Source of the DNA: Borreliella americana
Lineage (GTDB): Bacteria; Spirochaetota; Spirochaetia; Borreliales; Borreliaceae
Reading direction: 5' to 3'
Assembly: GCF_021043605.1 (NCBI RefSeq)
Contig: NZ_JAJNFB010000009.1
Coordinates: 1 to 46,544 of the forward strand
DNA length: 46,544 bases
Position numbers and translations under genes: made by a program. The notes beneath the pieces are model-generated. The model ran no database searches. It was not told the DNA's origin and saw nothing but the letters and a program-made list of their open reading frames with translations. Below are positions 8,126-16,594 of this stretch, piece by piece; within the stretch, counting starts at the first letter, position 1; every line of letters begins with the position of its first letter.

Positions 8126-9193
8126 ATGCATCATGAATTTGCAGTTATCGGGGGAGGAATAGCAGGAAGCACCATTACTTACGAATTGCTTAAAAGAAAT
8201 AAAAAAGTAATTCTTTTTGATGATGAAGATACAAAAGCAACAATAGTAGCGGGCGGGCTTATTAATCCTATTATGGGCAGAAAAATGAATATTGCCTGGA
8301 AAGAACCACATATTTTTGAATTTGCAAAAAACTACTATCAAGAAATTGAAAAAACCATTAAATCTAACTTTTTTATAGAAAAAAATATCTTTAGACCCTT
8401 TACTACTGAAAACCAAAAAAATGAACTGATTAATAAACTTAAAAATGATAAAAACATAACAAAATTTATTTTAAAAATACAAGATAGAAAAATTTACAAT
8501 TTTTCAAACGACTCTAACGGCGGAATGATAATACAAGGCGCCAGGATTAATACAAAAATCTATATAAAAAATATTAAAAAATATTTAATCAAAAAAAAAT
8601 CATATATAAACAAAAATATAGACGAAAATAAAATTAAACTTAGAGAGAGCTTTTTCAAAATAGAGGATTTAAAATTTGAAAAATTAATATTTGCAAAAGG
8701 ATATAAAGAAAAACTCAAAGGATTTTTTTCTTATCTCCCATTTGAGCCTGCAAAAGGTGAAATCATTATATTGGAATGCAAAAAATTGAATTTTAAAGAG
8801 ATTTACAATAGACATGCATCTTTAATTCACTTAAAAGGCAATAAATTTTACCTTGGAGGAACTTACGAATGGAACACTTGGGATACACTTACAAATGAAT
8901 GGGCAAAATTAGAATTATTAGAAAAATTTAAAAAAATAACAAATCTAAAATGCAAAGTCATCAGCCAAAAAGCCCACATAAGACCTTCAACCCTTGACAG
9001 AGAGCCTTTTTTAGGAGAACACCCCAAGTATAAAAATATCTTCATATTAAATGGCTTTGGAACAAGAGGTATATCAATGGCGCCATACTTATCCAATTTA
9101 TTAGTTAATAATATTGAAAAAATTGACAAAATTCCAAATCATTACAATATTAAAAGATATGAAAAATATTATAGTATTTTGGATAATTGTTAA
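8126..9193 (+). CDS. FAD-dependent oxidoreductase of the DAO family, resembling the MnmC oxidase domain
   Basis: A 355-residue flavoprotein. The N-terminus has the dinucleotide-binding motif VIGGGIAGSTITYELL, ending in an acidic residue about 30 residues in. Next come AGGLINPIMGR and FEFAKNYYQEIE, which resemble the GAxxPLL and FARRFY segments of the MnmC oxidase domain. The C-terminus has AHIRPSTLDREPFLGEHP and GFGTRGISMAPYLSNLL, again as in MnmC and related DAO enzymes. In E. coli that domain removes the carboxymethyl group from cmnm5 at tRNA wobble uridine 34. The role is inferred; other DAO oxidases (glycine, sarcosine) cannot be excluded. AAAGGAG lies 8 nt before the ATG. Confidence 0.75.
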   Translation: MHHEFAVIGGGIAGSTITYELLKRNKKVILFDDEDTKATIVAGGLINPIMGRKMNIAWKEPHIFEFAKNYYQEIEKTIKSNFFIEKNIFRPFTTENQKNELINKLKNDKNITKFILKIQDRKIYNFSNDSNGGMIIQGARINTKIYIKNIKKYLIKKKSYINKNIDENKIKLRESFFKIEDLKFEKLIFAKGYKEKLKGFFSYLPFEPAKGEIIILECKKLNFKEIYNRHASLIHLKGNKFYLGGTYEWNTWDTLTNEWAKLELLEKFKKITNLKCKVISQKAHIRPSTLDREPFLGEHPKYKNIFILNGFGTRGISMAPYLSNLLVNNIEKIDKIPNHYNIKRYEKYYSILDNC

Positions 9194-9384
9194 AATCAAA
9201 ATTTTTAAATCCATACTGGCAAACAATTGTATTTCTTAATATTTCTAAATTCAAGAAAAAATAATATAATATTTAAGTTGAGCTAAAATAATTCTTATCC
9301 AAAGAGAAACTAGAAAGTGATGCAAAATTTAACAAAGCAATTAAAATTGGTTAATACTTTCAGAACAAACCGGGAGAATAATCT

Positions 9385-10344
9385 TTGGGATTCAATATTA
9401 ACATTATAGGAACTGGAGGAACAAGACCACTCCATAATAGATATTTGTCGTCTGTACTCATCGAATACAATGGGGACAATTTTTTATTCGACTGTGGAGA
9501 AGGAACTCAAATGTCTTTAAGAAAACAAAAAATATCTTGGCAAAAAATAAAAATGATTTGTATTACTCATTTACATGCTGATCACATCACAGGACTACTC
9601 GGAATAGTGATGCTAATGTCACAAAGTGGAGAAACAAGAAAAGACCCATTAATAATCGCTGGACCTGTTGGAATAAAAAACTATACAAAAGCCAATATAG
9701 ATATGCTTAAAATATATAAAAACTATGAAATAATTTATAAAGAAATAATAATAGATAAAACCGAAAAAATAATATATGAGGATAAAACAAAAAAAATTGA
9801 ATACACCAAGCTAAAACACTCAATAGAATGTGTTGGATATTTATTTATAGAAAAAGATAAACCCGGCAAATTCAGTACAGAAAAAGCAGAAGAGTTAAAT
9901 ATTCCCAAAGGACCTATTAGAAAAGCCCTACAAGATGGAAAAGAAATATTGGTAAACGGGAAAATTATAAAGCCATCAGAAATACTTGGAAAATCTAAAA
10001 AAGGACTAAAAGTTGCATACATTACAGATACTGGTTATTTTAAAGAACTCATACAGCAAATCAAAAATTTTAACCTTGTAATAATTGAAAGCACATTTAA
10101 AAATGAACTAAAAAAAGAAGCAGATAAAAAACTTCACTTAACAGCTGGTGGGGCTGCAAATATTGTAAAGCAAGCAAAAGTTTTACAAACAGGACTTATC
10201 CATTTTAGTGAAAGATATACATTAAGAAAAGATCTTGAAAATTTACTAAAGGAGGCAAAATTGGAATATCCAGACGGAGAAATTTTTTTAACAAGAGATG
10301 GAATGAGACTTGAAGCAAACAAAAATAACTTTATTATTAAATAG
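9385..10344 (+). CDS. rnz: Ribonuclease Z (tRNA 3'-end endonuclease)
   Basis: A 319-residue metallo-beta-lactamase-fold nuclease that cuts tRNA precursors after the discriminator base. This matters here because the tRNAs in the window do not encode CCA. The N-terminus [17 protein letters not shown] is the RNase Z signature, and the zinc motif THLHADH gives His62, His64, Asp66 and His67. Later ligands fall in [18 protein letters not shown] and IHFSERYT. The start is TTG 9385, supported by GGGAGA 7 nt upstream; no ATG fits before the conserved N-terminus. It is 8 nt from the following ABC gene and probably co-transcribed with it. Confidence 0.95.
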   Translation: MGFNINIIGTGGTRPLHNRYLSSVLIEYNGDNFLFDCGEGTQMSLRKQKISWQKIKMICITHLHADHITGLLGIVMLMSQSGETRKDPLIIAGPVGIKNYTKANIDMLKIYKNYEIIYKEIIIDKTEKIIYEDKTKKIEYTKLKHSIECVGYLFIEKDKPGKFSTEKAEELNIPKGPIRKALQDGKEILVNGKIIKPSEILGKSKKGLKVAYITDTGYFKELIQQIKNFNLVIIESTFKNELKKEADKKLHLTAGGAANIVKQAKVLQTGLIHFSERYTLRKDLENLLKEAKLEYPDGEIFLTRDGMRLEANKNNFIIK

Positions 10345-10352
10345 GAGGGTAT

Positions 10353-11282
10353 ATGATAAATGTAGAAAAAGTTACTAAAATGTATGGGCCATTTACAGCA
10401 CTATTTAATGTTAGCTTTAAGGTTGAAAAAGGCGAAGTACTTGGTATACTTGGTCCAAACGGAGCCGGAAAGTCCACATTAATCAAAATCTTAACATCAT
10501 TTCATTATCCAAGCAAAGGTAATGTAAAAATTTTCGGAAAAGACATTGTAGAGCATTCAAAAGAAATACTACAACAAATAGGATATGTTCCTGAAAAACT
10601 AGCTCTTTATCCAGAGCTTTCTGTAAAGGAATATTTAAGGTTTATATCAGAAATAAAAGGTGTTAAAAAATTTAAAAAAGAAATTGATAGAGTAATAAAC
10701 ATATTCAAATTAAAAGAAGTTGAAGATAAGCTGATTTCTCAACTTTCAAAAGGATTTAGACAAAGAGTAGGAATAGCTGGCGCTTTAATAAACAATCCTA
10801 AACTTGTAATACTTGATGAACCAACAAATGGTCTTGATCCAAATCAAATAATTGAATTTAAAGAATTTTTAAGAGAGCTTGCAAAAGAAAGTACAATATT
10901 ATTCTCTTCACACATACTAAGCGAAGTAGAATCTATTTGTAAAAGAATAATTATTGTCAACAATGGAGTAATTGTTGCTGATGATACAAAAGAAAATATT
11001 ATTAAAAATAAGCTTAAAGAGATTGAAATAGAATTAATAGCTTTAAAAAAATCTGAAAATGATAAAAAAATTTTCAACAGCAAAAATGATATTTTCACAT
11101 TAATAAAACTTGAAGAACATGAAAAAGACTTAAATATTTCATTAAAACTATCTCAAGGCAAAACAGAAGAAGATCTCTTTAGCTACATCGTAAAAAACAA
11201 TATAATCTTAAAAGCAATGATCCCAAAACATGAAAGCCTTGAAAAGATATTTAGCAAATTAACCAAGGAGAGAGAAAAATGA
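10353..11282 (+). CDS. ABC-2 type transporter ATP-binding protein (GldA-like)
   Basis: A 309-residue ATPase with Walker A GPNGAGKS (about residues 34-41), Q loop IGYVPE, signature LSKGFRQRV, Walker B LVILDEPTNGLD and H loop SSHILSE. The C-terminal 80 residues form the extra domain usual in ABC-2 exporters. A strong GGAGGG precedes the ATG. It overlaps the permease gene by 4 nt. With the next three genes it makes a cassette like gldA-gldF-gldG of Bacteroidetes, whose homologues are widespread and not limited to gliding bacteria. The substrate is unknown. Confidence 0.9.
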   Translation: MINVEKVTKMYGPFTALFNVSFKVEKGEVLGILGPNGAGKSTLIKILTSFHYPSKGNVKIFGKDIVEHSKEILQQIGYVPEKLALYPELSVKEYLRFISEIKGVKKFKKEIDRVINIFKLKEVEDKLISQLSKGFRQRVGIAGALINNPKLVILDEPTNGLDPNQIIEFKEFLRELAKESTILFSSHILSEVESICKRIIIVNNGVIVADDTKENIIKNKLKEIEIELIALKKSENDKKIFNSKNDIFTLIKLEEHEKDLNISLKLSQGKTEEDLFSYIVKNNIILKAMIPKHESLEKIFSKLTKEREK

Positions 11283-12013
11283 AAATAGATTTAAAGCAAT
11301 CTTTATCGCTTTCTAAAAAAGAACTAAAAATATTGTTTGGAACTCCAACTGCATACGTTGTGATGCTATTTTTTTTAATATTCATAAACTTTTCATTTAT
11401 TTTTTTATCAGGATTTTTCATTAAAGACAATGCATCTCTTACTTCTTATTTCTCTTCAATGCCTATTATTTTAATGTTAGTACTGCCAGCACTTAGCATG
11501 GGGGTATTCTCAGAAGAACACAAAACAGGAAGCATTGAGCTTCTTTATGCTTTGCCGCTAAGTCCTCAAGAGATAGTTTTGGGTAAATTTATTATGCTTA
11601 AAATATTTACCTTAATATTATTCTCACTTACCCTACCCCTTACAATAATGACAATTTTCATGGGCGAATTTGATCTTGGAATAATATTGCTTCAATATCT
11701 AGGAATAATTCTTTATTCTCTTTCCGTGCTAAGTATGGGAACATTCATATCCTCTATTACAAAAAGCCAAACAGTCTCTTACATTCTAACTGTATTTACA
11801 CTGATATTAATACTATTTTCTGGAAAATTGGTTATGATCTTTGGAAAAGAAAATATAATAGGAGAAATGCTTAATTTTATTTCAATAACTAATCACTTTA
11901 GCTATTTTAATATGGGCATATTAAACTTATCAGACTTTATTTATTTTATTACATTCACAATCACATTCCTAATACTAAGCACACACAGCATAACACTAAA
12001 AAAATGGAGATAA
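11279..12013 (+). CDS. ABC-2 type transporter permease (GldF-like)
   Basis: A 244-residue inner-membrane protein with six hydrophobic segments, near residues 20-45, 60-80, 105-130, 140-160, 170-190 and 220-240. The motif SEEHKTGSIELLYALPLSPQ between segments 2 and 3 is typical of ABC-2 permeases of the GldF/NosY kind. The ATG overlaps the ATPase stop, and the gene ends just ahead of the GldG-like gene. It would form the membrane channel for the ATPase encoded upstream. No substrate can be deduced. Confidence 0.88.
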   Translation: MKIDLKQSLSLSKKELKILFGTPTAYVVMLFFLIFINFSFIFLSGFFIKDNASLTSYFSSMPIILMLVLPALSMGVFSEEHKTGSIELLYALPLSPQEIVLGKFIMLKIFTLILFSLTLPLTIMTIFMGEFDLGIILLQYLGIILYSLSVLSMGTFISSITKSQTVSYILTVFTLILILFSGKLVMIFGKENIIGEMLNFISITNHFSYFNMGILNLSDFIYFITFTITFLILSTHSITLKKWR

Positions 12014-12018
12014 ATTTT

Positions 12019-13527
12019 ATGAAAAATAAAGAAAATGAAGTTTTAAACCTAACTTTGAACCTTACAATAATCTTTTTGATTTTTTGTAATATATCTATTT
12101 TCATTTTTAAAATAGACTTTACAAAACACAAAGCTTTTACAATATCTAAAGTTACAAAAAATTTGTTCTCAAGTGCAAATGAAACAATATATATTACATA
12201 TTACAATTCAGGAAGCCTTGAAAATTATTTTGCTTTTCCAAACCAAATAAAAAATTTTTTAATAAGTTTTTCTGATGCTTCAAAAGGCAAGGTAATTTAT
12301 AAAGAAATTGACGCTGATAAAATTTCAACACCATTAGAGCATATTGGCATTCCTTCTCAGCAAATAGACTTAAGAGATATTAATCAGCTCTCAATACTCA
12401 AAATATACTCAGGAATTGAGATTATTTACGAGGGCAAAAGAGAAGTACTACCGGTTGTAACAGAAATCAGTAATTTAGAATATGACCTTGCAAATGGACT
12501 TGACAAGCTAATAAACAATACCAAAAAAGTTTTAGGACTTGCTTTTGGAGACAGCACTTTAAAAGAAGCACATAAAAACTTTTCCGAAATAATGAAAAAA
12601 GCATTTGGAATTGAAATAAAAGAAATAGATTTAAAAAATGAAAAATTAGAAGACATTAGAAAAGATATAAATGGACTATTCATCATTGGCGCTAAAGAAA
12701 TTGATGAAGAAATTGCAAAAAAAATTGACGATTTTATTGTTAATGATGGAAAAATATTTGTTGCAACAAGCACAATTGACTACAATCCTCAAAATCCATA
12801 TGGCATAACGCCTATTAAATCCAGTCTATTTGATCTATTTGAAAATTATGGCATAAAATACAACGATAATATTATTCTTGATAAAAGAGCGCCCACAATC
12901 TTTTTGGGTGGCAATTTCCAAACTTACTATCCATGGATCTTAATAGACAAAAGCAATATTGTAAAAGAAGACATGCCATTACTTAAAAATTTTTATACCG
13001 CTACAATTCCTTGGAGCAGCTCATTAGAGCTTATAAAAAAAGATGAAGCAGAAGTAAAATTTTTACCTCTATTTGCAAGTTCCAAACAATCATGGCAAGT
13101 TAAAGAACCCAACCTTTCAAACATATCTTTGAATGCATTTGAAGTTCCAAATAAATTCGAAGAGAATAAAATTAAAATACTAGGATATGCAATTGAAGGA
13201 AAAATTAAAAGTCCTTATAAAGATCAATATTCCAAAAATTCTAAAATAATCCTAACAGGATCAAGCATGATATTTAGTGATTATATGTACAACGGTTCTC
13301 CATCAAACTTTGAACTATCAGGAAGAATTTCGGATTATTTAATGCAAAAGGAAGAATTTTTTAATATTAAGTCCAGAGAAGTACGAGCTAAATTAAAATT
13401 TGCAAGCTCTTCAAACGAAATAGTCAATGCAAAGTTTTCATTAATAATTGTTAACTTAATTATTCTTCCAACAATAATATTAATATTTGGACTTGTTAGA
13501 TTTACTAGAAAAAGAAAGGCAAATTAA
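12019..13527 (+). CDS. GldG-like ABC cassette auxiliary protein
   Basis: About 502 residues from the ATG at 12019, chosen because GGAGA lies 8 nt upstream; an ATG at 12004 would overlap the permease gene. One membrane segment near the N-terminus (LTIIFLIFCNISIFIF) and one near the C-terminus (FSLIIVNLIILPTIILIFGL) bracket a large domain, probably periplasmic. The middle section (AFGDSTLKEAHKNF, GLFIIGAKEIDEEIAKKID) resembles the GldG/IFT52-type fold found beside ABC-2 permeases. No catalytic motif is visible. By analogy it is a structural part of the exporter, perhaps a substrate or scaffold subunit. Confidence 0.8.
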   Translation: MKNKENEVLNLTLNLTIIFLIFCNISIFIFKIDFTKHKAFTISKVTKNLFSSANETIYITYYNSGSLENYFAFPNQIKNFLISFSDASKGKVIYKEIDADKISTPLEHIGIPSQQIDLRDINQLSILKIYSGIEIIYEGKREVLPVVTEISNLEYDLANGLDKLINNTKKVLGLAFGDSTLKEAHKNFSEIMKKAFGIEIKEIDLKNEKLEDIRKDINGLFIIGAKEIDEEIAKKIDDFIVNDGKIFVATSTIDYNPQNPYGITPIKSSLFDLFENYGIKYNDNIILDKRAPTIFLGGNFQTYYPWILIDKSNIVKEDMPLLKNFYTATIPWSSSLELIKKDEAEVKFLPLFASSKQSWQVKEPNLSNISLNAFEVPNKFEENKIKILGYAIEGKIKSPYKDQYSKNSKIILTGSSMIFSDYMYNGSPSNFELSGRISDYLMQKEEFFNIKSREVRAKLKFASSSNEIVNAKFSLIIVNLIILPTIILIFGLVRFTRKRKAN

Positions 13528-13546
13528 TAAGAAGAAAGGAGCGTTT

Positions 13547-14560
13547 ATGACAAAACCAAAAATATTCTCAATCAATAAAGAAAAAATCAAAATATTGATA
13601 ATAGTGATGCTAACATCTACATTCTTATTGGGAATAATTTTTTCAAATGAAAATAAAGTAGCAAGGATCCTGGAAGAAAAATTTTTTGATTTTGACTTTA
13701 ATTTAATTTCTAAAATTGAAACAGAACACGAAGGAACGCTAACAAAACTTGAAAAAGATTGGATACTAACATATAACAAGCAAAATATTCCTGTTGACAA
13801 CAAAAAAGTTAACTCTCTAATCAAAACATTAGAAGAGCTTGAAAAAAATAAGCTCGTAAGTAGAGATCAAAAAAAACACAAAGAACTAGGAATTGGGAAA
13901 AATCCAAGTTTTAAATTATTTGACAATAACAATAAGCTATTAACAGAAATTTTTGTTGGAAAATCAGGAGAAGGCGATTCAAGACTGGCATACATTAAAG
14001 GCAGTGACAAAAATGTTTACTTAACAAAAAACATTTTCTTATCATATAAAGGAAATTCTTACAATACATTTTCAGATACTACATTGTTCCAAGAAAAAAA
14101 CACAAAATTAGAAAATTTATCATTCAAAATAATAAGAAAATTAAACAAGGAAAATGAAAACAATATAAACAATAACTATGAAATTATCACTAAAGATGGC
14201 CTTTATTTTTTAAATAACCAAAAAATAACAAAGGAAAGGCCTTTAAATATTATTGCCGAATTTAAAGCTGATGGACTTGAAATTGATAAATCCAAAATAG
14301 ATGACTATATTCTTCAATACAAAATTGAAATCAAATGGAGCAATAAAAGTGTCAATAATATTGAAGTTTATTTTAATAAAAACGAAGAAAATGACAAAGA
14401 CATATTAATCAAAAAAGATAAAGATGAATATTACTACATGACTAGCAAATGGACTTTTTTTGACGTATTTAACCTAGAAAAAAAATTAATGGAAAAAGAC
14501 AATATTTCTAGCAATGATAATCAAGAAAATCATCATGAACATCACAGCAATGCAGATTAA
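13547..14560 (+). CDS. DUF4340-type protein, last gene of the Gld-like cassette
   Basis: A 337-residue protein from the ATG at 13547, which has AAAGGAG 6 nt upstream. One N-terminal membrane anchor (ILIIVMLTSTFLLGIIF) is followed by a Lys-rich domain with the recurring pattern typical of DUF4340 (VNSLIKTLEELEKNKLVS, LGIGKNPSFKLFDNN, VGKSGEGDSRLAYI). DUF4340 proteins commonly sit next to GldG-like genes, as here. The C-terminus ends in a His-rich run (HHEHHSNAD), which could bind metal or be incidental. Function unknown; probably an extracytoplasmic component of the same exporter. Confidence 0.75.
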   Translation: MTKPKIFSINKEKIKILIIVMLTSTFLLGIIFSNENKVARILEEKFFDFDFNLISKIETEHEGTLTKLEKDWILTYNKQNIPVDNKKVNSLIKTLEELEKNKLVSRDQKKHKELGIGKNPSFKLFDNNNKLLTEIFVGKSGEGDSRLAYIKGSDKNVYLTKNIFLSYKGNSYNTFSDTTLFQEKNTKLENLSFKIIRKLNKENENNINNNYEIITKDGLYFLNNQKITKERPLNIIAEFKADGLEIDKSKIDDYILQYKIEIKWSNKSVNNIEVYFNKNEENDKDILIKKDKDEYYYMTSKWTFFDVFNLEKKLMEKDNISSNDNQENHHEHHSNAD

Positions 14561-14607
14561 TCTTGCTATATATAAAAATAAATATAATCAAAATGTAACC
14601 ATGACAA

Positions 14608-14642
14608 AGACAACATTTTATCAAAAGATAAGATGTTGTTTG
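14608..14642 (+). terminator. Probable terminator of the rnz/ABC cassette
   Basis: An inverted repeat with 13-bp arms (14610-14622 and 14627-14639), one G-U pair and a four-base AAAA loop lies about 50 nt after the last ABC cassette gene. Only a short T run follows, so it is a weaker candidate than the tRNA terminator. The remainder of the gap 14561-14753 shows nothing else recognisable. Confidence 0.45.
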
Positions 14643-14753
14643 GATTTACTCATAATATCTTTTAAATTAAAATCAATATCAAACAAGCCGCTCAGTTATC
14701 AAAAATTAATTTAAGAATTTTTACAAAAAAAAAGAATTTAAATGAATGGATTT

Positions 14754-16031
14754 TTAACCTTTAGTAAGTAAAAATTTAACTTTTTTTAAAACTTCATATT
14801 CTTGTTTAATTTTAAACATATTTCTATTAGGATTTAATTCAAGTTCACTTTCTACCCTATCAATAAAATTTATTAATATGGCTTTTTCATCGCTATTTAG
14901 CACAACATTGCTTAAAGATTCTTCAGCATTAAATTTACCCACAACCTTTTCAACATCATTAAAATTAAAACCAGAAAGCAAAGAGTCCTTAGTTATGTTT
15001 TTAGAGCTAGGCTTTTCATAATTAGCAACATCATTGCTTTGGTCTTGATCTGCTCTACTTCTAAAATTATCATGCAAATTTTTTTCTTCAGCATTAGAAA
15101 AAGGGTCCTCGGCAACTTTAGAATCTAGGTCCTCTTTTAAAATATTTTCAAAATCATCAAATTCTTTTAGCTCAAAACATTCACCAGAGCTTTTAAGCGT
15201 GACAAAATTACCACCATTTCCATGCTCAATGCTTTCATTCCCATCAACTAAATTTAAACTCTGTGTATTATCTACGCTCTCCAATTTTCCAGAGCTATCA
15301 CAATTGGCAATGGAGTGGGTATCTTCTCCACTCACTTTATGTTCTGCTAAAGGACTATTATTTAAATTTTTATTAACAGAATCTAAATTTTTATCTGCCC
15401 CTGTAACAAAATTTTCCAATTTTTCACCGTGATCGTTATTATTATTTAACTCCATATTTCCCATGGACACATTACAACTGCCAACATTAATACCTTCAAT
15501 ATCTTCTTTTTTAAGAATATTATTAGAAAAATTATCAGCCACATTCAAATTGTTATTCAAATTCAAATCTTTATCTCTATTAAATTCAACATCATTCTGA
15601 ACTTCTTCATTTTCTTTTGGAGCATAATTGATACCCTCAAGCAGTGCATCTAATTCTTCTTGACCAATAGAAATATTAGGCAAATTATCTTCTTTTTTGG
15701 AAAATGAATCATCCGTATCGGATGACTTTTTTTCAAAATCCCTCGAATCATAAGAAATAAAATCTCTTTGAACAGGCTTAAGACTATTATCAAGCATTTC
15801 TTTTTCAACTCTCTCAACACGAAGCTCAACACCCTTTAAACAATTAATCAACTCACCATGCCTTTCTTTTAATATGTTATCGAGCTTTAACAGCTTTTCA
15901 TCTAAAAAAGTTTTAAGGTCATCTGGAGCTATAGAAACAATATCAACAGACTCACTTCTTAAAAATACCTTTTCAATATCAAAATTAACTTCCTTGGGAC
16001 CTTCTTTGATAAAAAAAATACTTTCCTTCAT
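14754..16031 (-). CDS. Acidic, Asn/Asp/Glu-rich protein of unknown function with a FliM-like peptide
   Basis: I do not recognise a family. From the ATG at 16031 (GGAGAG 10 nt upstream; a TTG at 16049 is an alternative) it has 425 residues. Residues about 1-85 look folded, with a coiled coil near 40-85. Residues about 95-350 are low-complexity and acidic, probably disordered. The last 75 residues (KAILINFIDRVESELELN, EYEVLKKVKFLLTKG) look helical. Inside the disordered part, residues 121-134 (SIGQEELDALLEGI) resemble the N-terminal CheY-binding peptide of FliM/FliN proteins. No signal peptide is seen, so it is likely cytoplasmic. It is divergent from the DivIC-like gene. Confidence 0.75.
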   Translation of the reverse strand: MKESIFFIKEGPKEVNFDIEKVFLRSESVDIVSIAPDDLKTFLDEKLLKLDNILKERHGELINCLKGVELRVERVEKEMLDNSLKPVQRDFISYDSRDFEKKSSDTDDSFSKKEDNLPNISIGQEELDALLEGINYAPKENEEVQNDVEFNRDKDLNLNNNLNVADNFSNNILKKEDIEGINVGSCNVSMGNMELNNNNDHGEKLENFVTGADKNLDSVNKNLNNSPLAEHKVSGEDTHSIANCDSSGKLESVDNTQSLNLVDGNESIEHGNGGNFVTLKSSGECFELKEFDDFENILKEDLDSKVAEDPFSNAEEKNLHDNFRSRADQDQSNDVANYEKPSSKNITKDSLLSGFNFNDVEKVVGKFNAEESLSNVVLNSDEKAILINFIDRVESELELNPNRNMFKIKQEYEVLKKVKFLLTKG

Positions 16032-16129
16032 GCCAAACTTGCTCTCCAAAACTACTCAATAGAACTACAATCTAAACCAACTTTAACTACTTGTAAATAT
16101 AGTATATTAAGAATATAATTACAAGCTAT

Positions 16130-16588
16130 ATGACTATTTATAAGAAAATTGCAATGTCTTTTTACTCGGGAATACTAAGCTATTTCATAATAGCTCCCAT
16201 ATTTGGAGAGAGAGGATTTGTTAATTATCAAAAATTGGATAACAACTTAACATTAATAAAAAATCATATCGAAAAACTAAAAGAAATTCAAAAAGAATTA
16301 AAAGCAAGATATATTAACCTACAAGTATCTAAATCGGAAATTCTAAAAGAAGCTAAAAAATTGGGTTACTACCCAAAAAACTCAACAGTAATAAAAATCA
16401 ACAACAATAAAGATCAATATAATCAAGGGCAAATATTAATCTTACAAAAACCCCCTGCCAAGAATCAAAATTTTTACCTTATATCAATAGCAATAGGTTT
16501 AATTTATTATTTTCTATCAAGCTGCATTATCCAAACCAAAAAAATTATAAAAATCAATAAACTTGCTTCCAAAAGCTCTAAGGGTTAG
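16130..16588 (+). CDS. DivIC/FtsB-like septum formation protein
   Basis: A 152-residue protein with an N-terminal membrane segment (about residues 10-27), then GERGFVNYQKLDNNLTLIKN, a coiled coil (about 38-75) and KLGYYPKNSTVIKI. This order matches FtsB/DivIC proteins, bitopic divisome members that link FtsL and FtsQ/DivIB. Unlike the usual 90-120 residue FtsB, a second hydrophobic segment follows at about 122-137 (YLISIAIGLIYYFLSS). No clear ribosome site precedes the ATG at 16130; an ATG at 16154 would truncate the membrane segment. It lies 6 nt before the first permease gene. Confidence 0.7.
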   Translation: MTIYKKIAMSFYSGILSYFIIAPIFGERGFVNYQKLDNNLTLIKNHIEKLKEIQKELKARYINLQVSKSEILKEAKKLGYYPKNSTVIKINNNKDQYNQGQILILQKPPAKNQNFYLISIAIGLIYYFLSSCIIQTKKIIKINKLASKSSKG

Positions 16589-16594
16589 TCTTTA

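Noticed and set aside
9217..9231. A TGGCA...TTG sequence upstream of rnz resembling a sigma-54 promoter
   Set aside because: The GG and the second G are one base too close, and the -12 GC is GT, so it does not meet the strict sigma-54 spacing despite Rrp2 being encoded in the window.
14514..14714. A 66-codon frame overlapping the end of the DUF4340 gene
   Set aside because: It lies out of frame within a real gene, runs through a hairpin, and has no ribosome site or recognisable domain.
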